Shown here piece by piece: positions 15,860-24,896 of a stretch of 64,000 nucleotides of DNA. The stretch is from contig JBBINV010000005.1 of NCBI GenBank assembly GCA_037443705.1, forward strand, positions 1 through 64,000, given 5' to 3'. Each line of letters opens with the position of its first letter. Positions within the stretch are counted from its first letter, which is position 1. The translations under genes were made by a program, and so were the position numbers. The stretch is from 2-02-FULL-66-14 sp037443705. GTDB taxonomy: Bacteria; Pseudomonadota; Gammaproteobacteria; Burkholderiales; SG8-39. A model generated the notes under the pieces. It did no database searches, was not told where the DNA came from, and saw nothing but the letters and a program-made list of their open reading frames with translations.

Positions 15860-16816
15860 TTGGCTGCCCGGATACTGCCGGACTGGTACCTCCGGTCCCG
15901 TCTCAAGATGCGCCAGGTGCTGCTGCTCGTGGCGCTCGACGAGCACCGCAACATGCACCGCGCCGCCGCCGCCGCGGCGATGACGCAGCCGGCGGCCACG
16001 CGCCTGCTCGGGGACCTCGAGCGGCTGCTCGGGATGCGGCTGTTCGAGCGAAGCGCGCGCGGCGTCGCCCCCAACGCGTACGGCGAGAGCCTGGTGCGGC
16101 ACGCGCGCGCGATCCTCGCCACGCTCGACCATGCGCGCGAGGAGATCATCGCGCTTTCGGCGGGCGCGACCGGCAAGGTGGCACTGGGGGCGCTGCTCGT
16201 GGCGGCGCCGGTGCTGGTGCCGCGCGCCGTGGCGCGCTTCAAGGCGCGCCATCCGAACCATACCGTGCTCGTACGCGAAGGGACGGTCGCGGGGCTGCTG
16301 CCGATGCTGCGCCGCGGCGAGCTCGACCTGGTCGTCGGCCGCGTGAGCGGCGACGTTTCGGGCGAAGGCCTCAGGTTCGAGACGTTCTACGAGGAGCCCG
16401 TCTGCGTCGTCGCGAGGCACGGCCACCCGCTCGCGCGCCGGCGCAGGCTCCGGCTCGCGCAGCTCAACCGCTGGCAATGGATCGTGCCGACGCCGGAGGC
16501 GCCGTACCGGCGGCGGCTCGACGCCGCGTTCCGGCAGGCCGGGGTCGAGCCGCCGCACCGGCTCGTGGAGTCGCTCTCGATCCTCGTCAACCGGATGCTC
16601 GTGCAGGAGACCGACATGCTCGCTGTAATGCCGCGCGAAGTGGCACGCAGTCATGCGGCGAGCGCGGCCGTGCGCATCCTCCCGGTCGCGCTGCCGCCGC
16701 CCTCGGGACCGGTCGGCGTCATTACGGTCGCCGGCCGCGCGCTGCCGCCCGCCGCGATCGATTTCGTCCACTGCCTGCGCGAGGCGGCGCGCGAGCCGCG
16801 GCGCACCGCGCGATAA
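15860..16816 (+). CDS. LysR-type transcriptional regulator
   Basis: A 318-residue regulator. The N-terminal winged helix-turn-helix is LKMRQVLLLVALDEHRNMHR followed by AAAAAMTQPAATRLLGDLE and LFERSARGVAPNAYG. The rest is the LysR effector-binding domain (GKVALGALLVAAPVLVPRA, LVVGRVSGD, VCVVARHGHPLA). The opening WYLRSRLKMRQ is typical of the subgroup near aromatic and tricarboxylate genes. The start is taken as TTG 15860; no better ATG keeps the whole DNA-binding domain. It is divergent from the large minus-strand operon and 87 bases upstream of the VOC gene, so it may control either or both. Confidence 0.92.
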   Translation: MAARILPDWYLRSRLKMRQVLLLVALDEHRNMHRAAAAAAMTQPAATRLLGDLERLLGMRLFERSARGVAPNAYGESLVRHARAILATLDHAREEIIALSAGATGKVALGALLVAAPVLVPRAVARFKARHPNHTVLVREGTVAGLLPMLRRGELDLVVGRVSGDVSGEGLRFETFYEEPVCVVARHGHPLARRRRLRLAQLNRWQWIVPTPEAPYRRRLDAAFRQAGVEPPHRLVESLSILVNRMLVQETDMLAVMPREVARSHAASAAVRILPVALPPPSGPVGVITVAGRALPPAAIDFVHCLREAAREPRRTAR

Positions 16817-16903
16817 CCGAACCGGCATCGCCCCTCGCGCAAAAGTCATTGGAGGGCGCGCCGCCGATGCCCTAGAGTGGCAGCCTCGAAAGGAGGAGCC
16901 GGC

Positions 16904-17515
16904 ATGCCGCGAGGGGTCGTCGATATCGAGGGAATGAAGAGCGCGCAGGCGCAGGCGCTGCGCGGCATGGCGCCGCCCGAAGGGCTGCCGTTCGGCATCC
17001 GCAAGCTCGGCCACGTGGTCCTGAAGGTGAAGGACCTGGAGCGCTCGGTCGCGTTCTACACGCAGGTGATGGGTTTCCGGGTATCGGATGTCTATCCGGA
17101 CACGATGATGAAAGGCGGGATGGTGTTCCTGCGCTGCAATACCGATCACCACTGCCTCGCGCTCGTGGGCGGCGCGAAGGAAGACGCTTCGGCGCGCGAG
17201 CTGCACCATCTCGCGTTCGAAGTGGGGACGCTCGATGAGGTCGTGCGGGCGCGCGAGCACCTGCGCAGGCACGGGGTGAAGATCGACTTCGACGGCCGGC
17301 GCCGCGCCGGATGCCAGGTGGCGGTGGAGTTCCGCGACCCGGACAACCACTTCCTGGAGATCTATTGGGGCCTCGACCAGGTCGGGTCGGACGGCTGCGT
17401 GCGCCCGCCCGAGCAATGGCGCGAGCACATGTCGCTCGAAGCCGCGATCGCCGACCCGCCGCCGGGACAGGACACCACCTTGCACGACAAATGGCCGAGC
17501 GCATCTGCTTCATAG
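16904..17515 (+). CDS. VOC-family protein (glyoxalase/extradiol dioxygenase-like)
   Basis: A 203-residue vicinal oxygen chelate protein. Metal ligands expected of the fold are visible: His in KLGHVVLKVKDLERS, His in LHHLAFEVGTLDE and Glu in HFLEIYWGLDQ. ATG 16904 is chosen because AAAGGAGG lies eight bases upstream. It is the first gene of a four-gene plus-strand operon ending in 4-oxalomesaconate hydratase, so a ring-cleavage or ring-cleavage-product role is possible. However, protocatechuate 4,5-dioxygenase (LigAB) belongs to another fold, so a direct substitution should not be assumed. The 3-prime end overlaps the next gene by 25 bases. Confidence 0.85.
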   Translation: MPRGVVDIEGMKSAQAQALRGMAPPEGLPFGIRKLGHVVLKVKDLERSVAFYTQVMGFRVSDVYPDTMMKGGMVFLRCNTDHHCLALVGGAKEDASARELHHLAFEVGTLDEVVRAREHLRRHGVKIDFDGRRRAGCQVAVEFRDPDNHFLEIYWGLDQVGSDGCVRPPEQWREHMSLEAAIADPPPGQDTTLHDKWPSASAS

Positions 17516-18378
17516 GCTTCGGCGAGGCGGGCCAGACGATCGGCCGCGGGTTGGGCGCCGAAAGCGTGGGTGGAATTTCCTGCTACGACTTGCTCTTCGA
17601 CGATCCGGCAAATGAAGGTCGGCTCGAACGGATCGCGCGCGAGCTGCACGTCATTCCTTCAGGAAACCACGCCGATGCCGTTCGCGAAGCGGATCTCGTG
17701 TTCCTCGCGGTGACGGCGAGCTCGAGCCTGGAGGCGGCGCGCTCGTGCCTGCCGGGGCTGCGCAAGGGGCAGCTCTTTCTGGACATCAACTCGGTATCGC
17801 CCAGGCGCAAGATCGAGACTGCGGCGCTCGTGGCGCCGACCGGCGCCGCGTACGTGGATGTCGCCGTGATGGCGCCGGTCGCGCCCCATGCTCACAGGGT
17901 CCCCTGCCTCATCGGCGGCCCGGGGGCCGAGGCGCTCCTGCCGAGGGCGCGCGCGCTCGGCATGAGAATGGAAATCGTTGGCCGGGAAGTCGGCCAGGCG
18001 TCCGCGATCAAGATGTTCCGCTCGATCATGGTGAAGGGGCTGGAGGCGCTGTTCGCGGAGTCGATGCTCGCGGCGAGCGAGTATCGCGTGGAGGCGAAAG
18101 TCCTCGCCTCGCTCGAGGAGACTTTCCCGGGCCTGGACTGGGAGAAGCTCTCGGGCTACATGCTCGAGCGCGTGGTGAGCCATGGCGCGCGCCGTGCCGC
18201 CGAGATGCGCGAGGTGGCGGCGACGCTTGAGGACATCGGGCTCGAGCCGCTCATGGCCTCCGCCACAGCCGCGCGCCAGCAGTGGCTCGCGGACCTCGGC
18301 GTGAAGGGGCGCCTGGCCCGGAAGACCGAGGATCGCGGCGAGATCGTTCGTGCGATTCGCGAAGCATTGGGAAGATGA
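17491..18378 (+). CDS. 6-phosphogluconate dehydrogenase-like NAD(P)-dependent oxidoreductase
   Basis: A 295-residue protein of the beta-hydroxyacid dehydrogenase superfamily. The N-terminal Rossmann motif ERICFIGFGEAGQTIGRGL binds NAD(P). A helical C-terminal domain (residues about 180-290) follows VGQASAIKMFRSIMVKGLEAL, whose Lys in SAIKM is at the catalytic position of the family. The C-terminal domain looks like DUF1932 rather than the classic 6PGDH domain. Proteins of this type often sit next to 4-oxalomesaconate hydratase genes, but their reaction is not established. It overlaps the VOC gene by 25 bases and its stop shares ATGA with the next start. Confidence 0.83.
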   Translation: MAERICFIGFGEAGQTIGRGLGAESVGGISCYDLLFDDPANEGRLERIARELHVIPSGNHADAVREADLVFLAVTASSSLEAARSCLPGLRKGQLFLDINSVSPRRKIETAALVAPTGAAYVDVAVMAPVAPHAHRVPCLIGGPGAEALLPRARALGMRMEIVGREVGQASAIKMFRSIMVKGLEALFAESMLAASEYRVEAKVLASLEETFPGLDWEKLSGYMLERVVSHGARRAAEMREVAATLEDIGLEPLMASATAARQQWLADLGVKGRLARKTEDRGEIVRAIREALGR

Positions 18379-19202
18379 AGGCGCTTCTCGGCGATTACCC
18401 GGTCACCGCCGCGCTCAAGAGCGGCAGAGTCGCTTCGGCAAAGCTCCCGCTCGAGTTCGCCGATATCCGCCCCCCGAGCGCGGGGTTCAAGCGCGTGGTA
18501 CGCGATCTCGAGTTCGACCTCGCCGAGCTCGCGATCACCACGTTCCTCATCGCGAAAGCGTTCGGCAAGCCGCTCAGGCTCCTGCCCGCGGTGCTCGTGG
18601 GGCGGCTCCAGCATTCGTACCTGGTGCGCAACGCCGAGCGCGGGCCGCTCGCGCCGCAGGATCTCGCCGGCAAGCGCGTCGGCGTGCGCTCGTACTCGGT
18701 GACCACCGGCATGTGGATCCGCGGCATCCTCGCCGACGACTACGGCGTGGATCCGCGAAGCGTCACCTGGGTCACCTTCGAGGAAGCGCACGTCGCGGAA
18801 TTCCGCGACCCGCCGAACGTGCAGCGCGCGCCGGCCGGAAAGGACCTCGTGGCGATGCTGCTCGCGGGCGAGATCGACGCCGCGATCGTGGGCGACGGCA
18901 GGCCCGCCGATCCGCGCATCGTGCCGGTCATCCCCGACCCCGAGGCCGCCGCTCGCGCCTGGCGCGCGCGCACCGGCGCGATCCAGATCAATCACATGGT
19001 GGCGGTGCGAACAGGGTTTTCAGGTTCCGTGGTTGATGAGATTTACGATCTTCTTGTTCGAAGCCGGAAGGCTGCAGGAAACCCGGAGATGAACCCCTGC
19101 GGCCTCGAGGAGAACCGGCGCAACCTCGAGGTCGCGATCGACTACGTGCATCGCCAGGGCCTCATCCCGAAGCGCTACGCGGTGGAGGATCTGTTCCGAT
19201 GA
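18375..19202 (+). CDS. 4,5-dihydroxyphthalate decarboxylase-like protein
   Basis: A 275-residue protein with a periplasmic-binding-protein fold but no signal peptide. It resembles 4,5-dihydroxyphthalate decarboxylases: MKALLGDYPVTAALKSGRV at the start, ADIRPPSAGFKRVVRD, LQHSYLVRN, then GKRVGVRSYSVTTGMWIRGIL and DYGVDPRSVTWVTF. It is shorter than characterised enzymes (about 330 residues). The known reaction yields protocatechuate from phthalate, which fits the next gene in the protocatechuate 4,5-cleavage path. Because the fold is shared with ABC-type binding proteins, the function remains inference. ATG overlaps the previous stop (ATGA). Confidence 0.75.
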   Translation: MKALLGDYPVTAALKSGRVASAKLPLEFADIRPPSAGFKRVVRDLEFDLAELAITTFLIAKAFGKPLRLLPAVLVGRLQHSYLVRNAERGPLAPQDLAGKRVGVRSYSVTTGMWIRGILADDYGVDPRSVTWVTFEEAHVAEFRDPPNVQRAPAGKDLVAMLLAGEIDAAIVGDGRPADPRIVPVIPDPEAAARAWRARTGAIQINHMVAVRTGFSGSVVDEIYDLLVRSRKAAGNPEMNPCGLEENRRNLEVAIDYVHRQGLIPKRYAVEDLFR

Positions 19203-20191
19203 TCGTGGACTGCCACGGCCACTACACCACTGCGCCGAAGACGCTGTGGGAGTGGCGCAAGCGCCAGGTCGCGGGCGGGAACCCCGGGTCTCCGCGGATC
19301 TCGGACGACGAGATCCGCGAGTCGCTCGAGGGCGCGCAGCTGAAGCTCCAGCGCGAGCGCGGCACCGACGTCACGTTTTTTTCGCCGCGCGCGGGCTCGA
19401 TGGAGCACCACGTGGGCGATGCGAGGACGAGCGAGGCGTGGTCGCGCGTGTGCAACGACCTCATTCACCGCGTCTGCACCCTCTACCCCGCGAATTTCGC
19501 GCCGGTGTGCCAGCTGCCGCAGTCGCCGGGGGTCCCGCCCGCCAACTGCATCCCCGAGCTCGAGCGCTGCGTGAAACAGCTCGGCTTCATCGGCTGCAAC
19601 CTGAACCCGGACCCTTCCGGCGGCTGGTGGAAATCGCCGCCGCTTTCCGATCGCTCGTGGTATCCGCTCTACGAGAAGATGGCGGAGCTCGACGTTCCGG
19701 CGATGGTGCACGTCAGCTCCTCGTGCAACCCGGCGTTCCACTTCACCGGCGCTCACTACATCAACGCCGACACCACCGCGTTCATGCAGTTCCTCACCTC
19801 CGATCTGTTCAAGGATTTCCCGACCCTGAAATTCGTCATCCCGCACGGCGGCGGCGCGGTCCCGTATCACTGGGGCCGCTACCGGGGACTCGCGCAGGAC
19901 ATGAAGCGCCCGCCGCTCGAGGAGCTGCTGCTCCGGAACGTCTTCTTCGATACCTGCGTCTATCACCAGCCCGGGATCGACCTGCTGTTCAGAGTCGTCC
20001 CGATCGACAACATCCTCTTCGCCTCGGAGATGGTCGGCGCGGTGCGCAGCCTCGATCCGCGCACGGGCCACTACTTCGACGACACGAAGCGCTACATCGC
20101 CGCCGCGGGTCTGGGAGAAGGGGACCTCGAGAAAATCTACTTCCGCAACGCGGCGCGCGTGTATCCGAGGTTCGCGGCAAGAACGGCCTGA
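19199..20191 (+). CDS. ligJ: 4-oxalomesaconate hydratase (amidohydrolase superfamily)
   Basis: A 330-residue metal-dependent hydratase that adds water to 4-oxalomesaconate, giving 4-carboxy-4-hydroxy-2-oxoadipate in protocatechuate 4,5-cleavage and gallate pathways. Strong LigJ features: MIVDCHGHYTTAPKTLWEWR with the HxH metal motif, NLNPDPSGGWWKSPPLSDRS, PAMVHVSSSCN, GAHYINADTTAFMQFLTSDL, IPHGGGAVPYHWGRYRGLAQ and NVFFDTCVYHQPGIDLL followed by ILFASEMVGAVR. ATG shares ATGA with the previous stop. The aldolase (LigK), lactonase (LigI) and ring-cleavage genes are not in the window. Confidence 0.93.
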   Translation: MIVDCHGHYTTAPKTLWEWRKRQVAGGNPGSPRISDDEIRESLEGAQLKLQRERGTDVTFFSPRAGSMEHHVGDARTSEAWSRVCNDLIHRVCTLYPANFAPVCQLPQSPGVPPANCIPELERCVKQLGFIGCNLNPDPSGGWWKSPPLSDRSWYPLYEKMAELDVPAMVHVSSSCNPAFHFTGAHYINADTTAFMQFLTSDLFKDFPTLKFVIPHGGGAVPYHWGRYRGLAQDMKRPPLEELLLRNVFFDTCVYHQPGIDLLFRVVPIDNILFASEMVGAVRSLDPRTGHYFDDTKRYIAAAGLGEGDLEKIYFRNAARVYPRFAARTA

Positions 20192-20283
20192 TTCATCCCG
20201 CCATCCATTCCGGGGCCGGGCGCACCTCGATCACGCCTTCCGGCGTCCGGATGCGGTCGCGCCGATCGAGGGTGAGGATCCGC

Positions 20284-20310
20284 GGGCGGCGCGCGCCTTT
20301 CGTGCCGCCC
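20284..20310. terminator. Hairpin between convergent genes, possible terminator
   Basis: GGGCGGC at 20284-20290 is the inverted repeat of GCCGCCC at 20304-20310, with a 13-base loop. It lies in the 143-base gap between the convergent hydratase and benzoate-CoA ligase genes. There is no T-run on either side, so termination is only a possibility. Confidence 0.3.
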
Positions 20311-20334
20311 CGGGATGGAGCGATCCGCCTTCCG

Positions 20335-21894
20335 CTACGAGCGGAGCTTGAACCGCTGGATCTTCCCGGTGGCGGTCTTCGGCAGCTCCTGGATGAACTC
20401 GATCCAGCGCGGGTACTTGTAGGGCGCGAGCTTGTCCTTGACGTGCTGCTGAAGCGCCGCCTTCAGCGCGTTGTCGCCGGTCTTGCCGGGTTTGAGCACG
20501 ACGTAGGCCTTGGGCTTGACGAGCTTGTTCTCGTCCTCCGCGCCTACCACCGCCGCCTCGAGCACCGCCTCGTGCCCCACGAGCGCGGCTTCCACCTCGG
20601 CGGGCGAGACGTAGATCCCCGAAACTTTCAGCATGTCGTCCGAGCGCCCGCCGTAGACGTAGTAGCCGTCCTTGTCCTGCGAGTACTTGTCGCCGCTCCT
20701 GGTCCAGGTGCCGATGAAGGTGTTGCGGCTCTTTTCGCGATTGTTCCAGTAGCCGTTGGCCGCGGTGGGGCCGGCGATCTGCAGTTCGCCCAGCTCGCCG
20801 GGCTTCACCGGGTTGCCCTGCTCGTCCACGAGCCGCAGCTCGTAGCCGGGCACCGCCTTGCCGGTGGTGCCGTAGCGGACGTCGCCGGGGCGGTTGGAGA
20901 GGAAGATGTGCAGCATCTCGGTAGAGCCGATGCCATCCAGGATGTCGATCCCGGTCTTTTCCCTGAAGCTCTGCGCGATGCGCGGCGGCAGGGCCTCGCC
21001 CGCCGAAGTGCAGACGCGCAGCGCGAGCGCCTCCTTCTCCGGGAAGTTCGCGTCCGCCAGCATCGCGGCGTAGAGCGTGGGCACGCCGTAGAAGATGGTG
21101 GGCTTTTTCTCGGTGAGCCGCCTGAACACCGACGCGGGCGTAGGCCGCTCGGCCATGAGCACGGTGGTCGCGCCCACCGCCATCGGGAAGGTGAGCGCGT
21201 TGCCGAGACCATAGGCGAAGAACAGCTTCGCCGCCGAAAAGACCGTGTCCTGCTCGCGGATGCCGAGGATCGGGCGCGCGTAGAGCTCGGCGGTAAGGAT
21301 CGCGCTCGCGTGCACGTGCACGGTCCCCTTCGGCGTGCCGGTGGAGCCGGACGAATAGAGCCAGAAGCACGGATCGTCACGCGTGGTGGGCGCCGTTTCG
21401 AATTCCGGCTTGCCCTTCGAAAGAACTTCGTCGAACGAGGAGCCCGAAACAATGACATGCTTCAGGAACGGCAGCTTCCCGATCAGCGGCCTGAACTGGG
21501 GCAGGAGCGCCTCCGAGACGATCAGCGCGCGCGAGCGGCTGTCGGCGAGCATGAACTCGTAGTCCTTCGTCGTCAGCAGCGTGTTCACCGCGACCGGGAC
21601 GATTCCCGCCTTGATCGCGCCGAGAAACGCGACCGGCCAGTCGATCGTGTCGTGCATCGCGATCAGCACGCGGCTCTCCATCTCGAGCCCGAGCGCACGC
21701 AGGCCCCCGGCGAAGCGGTTCACGCGCTCGGCGAGCTCGCCGTAGGTGTACCGCCCCGCATCGTCGATGCAGGCGGTCTTGCCGCCGCGCCCGGCAGCGA
21801 GATTGCGTCCGATCAGGTCTTCGGCGGCGTTGTAGTCTCGCGGAACCTCGACCCGCGGTGGACTGACCGAATGGTCGGCCTTCGAAAGGTTCAT
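20335..21894 (-). CDS. bclA: Benzoate-CoA ligase
   Basis: A 519-residue AMP-forming ligase that activates benzoate to benzoyl-CoA, the entry step of the box pathway. The adenylation core is clear: P-loop-like YSSGSTGTPKGTVHVHAS, FFAYGLGNALTFPMAVGATT, the SAGEALP and DGIGSTEMLHIFLSN motifs, YYVYGGRSDDMLKVSGIYVSP and the catalytic Lys in PKTATGKIQRFKLRS. The full-length match and the neighbouring box genes make the substrate assignment good. A GGGAGGG ribosome site precedes the ATG. It follows the flavodoxin gene by 32 bases and should be transcribed from the shared divergent promoter region. Confidence 0.95.
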   Translation of the reverse strand: MNLSKADHSVSPPRVEVPRDYNAAEDLIGRNLAAGRGGKTACIDDAGRYTYGELAERVNRFAGGLRALGLEMESRVLIAMHDTIDWPVAFLGAIKAGIVPVAVNTLLTTKDYEFMLADSRSRALIVSEALLPQFRPLIGKLPFLKHVIVSGSSFDEVLSKGKPEFETAPTTRDDPCFWLYSSGSTGTPKGTVHVHASAILTAELYARPILGIREQDTVFSAAKLFFAYGLGNALTFPMAVGATTVLMAERPTPASVFRRLTEKKPTIFYGVPTLYAAMLADANFPEKEALALRVCTSAGEALPPRIAQSFREKTGIDILDGIGSTEMLHIFLSNRPGDVRYGTTGKAVPGYELRLVDEQGNPVKPGELGELQIAGPTAANGYWNNREKSRNTFIGTWTRSGDKYSQDKDGYYVYGGRSDDMLKVSGIYVSPAEVEAALVGHEAVLEAAVVGAEDENKLVKPKAYVVLKPGKTGDNALKAALQQHVKDKLAPYKYPRWIEFIQELPKTATGKIQRFKLRS

Positions 21895-21926
21895 TGGATC
21901 CCTCCCGCCATTGAACAGCGATACCT

Positions 21927-22403
21927 TCAGGAAACCCGCTCTGCCGCTTCCTTCGCCAGTTTAAGCCAGCCCGCGCCCCATTCCTCGGCCGTCTCCTCCG
22001 GCAGCACGCCCGAGGAGGCGTCGTGCTGGACGCGCTCGCCGATCCTCTGCGCGCCGAGCTCGGCGAGCAGCTCGTCGAAGCGCTTGCCGCCGAAATTGAA
22101 GGTTTCGGCGTAGGTGCGATCGCCCAGCCCGAACACCCCGTAGCGCACCCGGGAGAGATCCGGACGGCGCTCTTTCAGCTCCTGATAGAGCGCCTTCGCG
22201 TTGTCCGGAACGTCGCCCTGCCCGTAGGTCGAGGTGCACACGAGAAAGACGCCGCCGCGCGAGAACACCGACGCGTCGGCCCGGTCCATGAGCAGCGTCT
22301 CCACGGCGGTCTCGCCGTCGTCCCACGCGAGCTCGAGTTCCTGCGCGACGAGCTGCGCCGTGCCGGTCATCGTGCCGACCAGAATCGTGATCCGTAGCCC
22401 CAT
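21927..22403 (-). CDS. Flavodoxin-domain protein (MioC-like)
   Basis: A 158-residue single-domain FMN protein. The phosphate-binding loop is ITILVGTMTGTAQLVAQEL, followed by LVCTSTYGQGDVPDNAKALY and YGVFGLGDRTYAETFNFGGK, typical of flavodoxins and of the MioC/sulfite-reductase FMN domain. ATG 22403 is chosen because AAGGA lies five bases upstream; an earlier in-frame start would run through the promoter region. It is the first gene of a two-gene transcript with benzoate-CoA ligase and is divergent from boxR. An electron-transfer role connected with benzoyl-CoA oxidation is an attractive inference; BoxA already supplies electrons in known systems. Confidence 0.87.
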   Translation of the reverse strand: MGLRITILVGTMTGTAQLVAQELELAWDDGETAVETLLMDRADASVFSRGGVFLVCTSTYGQGDVPDNAKALYQELKERRPDLSRVRYGVFGLGDRTYAETFNFGGKRFDELLAELGAQRIGERVQHDASSGVLPEETAEEWGAGWLKLAKEAAERVS

Positions 22404-22416
22404 GCGCGTTCCTTGA

Positions 22417-22445
22417 TTGACATCAACTATATTGCAGACTAGAAT
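22417..22445 (+). promoter_or_regulatory. Sigma70-like promoter for boxR-box operon
   Basis: TTGACA at 22417-22422 and TAGAAT at 22440-22445 are separated by 17 bases, an excellent sigma70 match for this GC-rich genome. It should drive boxR, which starts at 22490. The element interlocks with the leftward promoter, so polymerase can occupy only one at a time. Confidence 0.72.
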
Positions 22446-22454
22446 GCCGGTCAA
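22426..22454 (-). promoter_or_regulatory. Sigma70-like promoter for flavodoxin-bclA
   Basis: Reading leftward, TTGACC (complement of 22449-22454) and TATAGT (complement of 22426-22431) are separated by 17 bases. This is near-consensus and ends 23 bases before the flavodoxin start. It overlaps the boxR promoter almost completely. Confidence 0.7.
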
Positions 22455-22459
22455 GCATT
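22443..22459. promoter_or_regulatory. Inverted repeat, candidate BoxR operator
   Basis: AATGC at 22443-22447 and GCATT at 22455-22459 form a 5-7-5 inverted repeat covering the end of the rightward -10 and the leftward -35. A second one, TTGAT/ATCAA with a 4-base spacer, lies at 22413-22426. Either could be the operator for the adjacent BoxR; the choice is inference from position. Confidence 0.4.
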
Positions 22460-22489
22460 ATATTTCATTACCCGGCGTCAACATCTTCC

Positions 22490-23265
22490 ATGGGCGCGGC
22501 CCTCACCCCACCCCAGCGTGCGCACAACGGCGAAGCCGCCTACCTCGCGCGCCTGGGCGAGCGCGTGCGCGACTGGCGCCTCGGCCGCGGCGTGACGCGC
22601 AAGGCGCTCGCGCTCTCCTCGGGCGTATCGGAGCGCTACCTCGCCCAGCTCGAGGCGGGCGAAGGCAACATCTCGGTGCTGCTGCTCCGGCGCGTGGCGC
22701 AGGCGATGCAGGTGCCCGTGGAAGAGCTCGTGCGCGAGCAGGAGGCCGCCCCGCGCACCGCGCGCATCGCGCTCGTGGGCCTGCGCGGCGCGGGGAAATC
22801 GACGCTCGGCGAGCGGCTCGCGCAGAGCCTCCAGGTGCCTTTCGTGGAGCTCGACCGCGAGGTCGAGCGCGAGGCGGGCGCGGCGCTCGGCGAAGTGTTC
22901 GCGATGTACGGCCAGGACGCCTTCCGGCGCTTCGAGCATCGCGCGCTCGAGCGCGTGCTGAAAGGCAATCCGCGCTGCGTCATCGCCGCGGGCGGCAGTC
23001 TCGTCACCGACCCGGACACCTGGCGGCTGCTGCGCGAGAGCTGCTACTGCGTGTGGCTGAAAGCTTCGCCCGAGGAGCACATGCAGCGCGTCATCGCGCA
23101 GGGCGACCTGCGCCCGTTCCGCGGCCGGTCGGAAGCGCTCGACGAGATTCGCAAGCTTCTCGCCGACCGGGAAAGCCTCTACGCGCGCGCCGACGCGGTT
23201 CTGGACACCTCGGCGCGGCCCCTCAAGCAGACGATCGCCGAGCTGCGGCGAATCACGGAGAACCC

Positions 23266-23269
<4 letters not shown>
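22490..23269 (+). CDS. boxR: BoxR-type regulator: HTH plus shikimate kinase-like domain
   Basis: A 259-residue repressor of benzoyl-CoA genes. An XRE-type helix-turn-helix occupies residues about 20-80 (GVTRKALALSSGVSERYLAQ, LEAGEGNISVLLLRRVAQA). It is joined to a shikimate kinase-like domain with a Walker A loop GLRGAGKST at 97-105 and the late RPFRGR lid segment. In the BzdR/BoxR family the kinase-like domain binds benzoyl-CoA as the inducer and is not a kinase. It is the first gene of the rightward operon, and its stop shares ATGA with boxC, so it should be made together with the enzymes. No strong ribosome site precedes the ATG. Confidence 0.95.
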
Positions 23270-24894
<1,625 letters not shown>

Positions 24895-24896
24895 TC

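Noticed and set aside
16904..17515. The VOC gene as protocatechuate 4,5-dioxygenase
   Set aside because: LigAB belongs to a different fold; a VOC fold alone cannot support the name.
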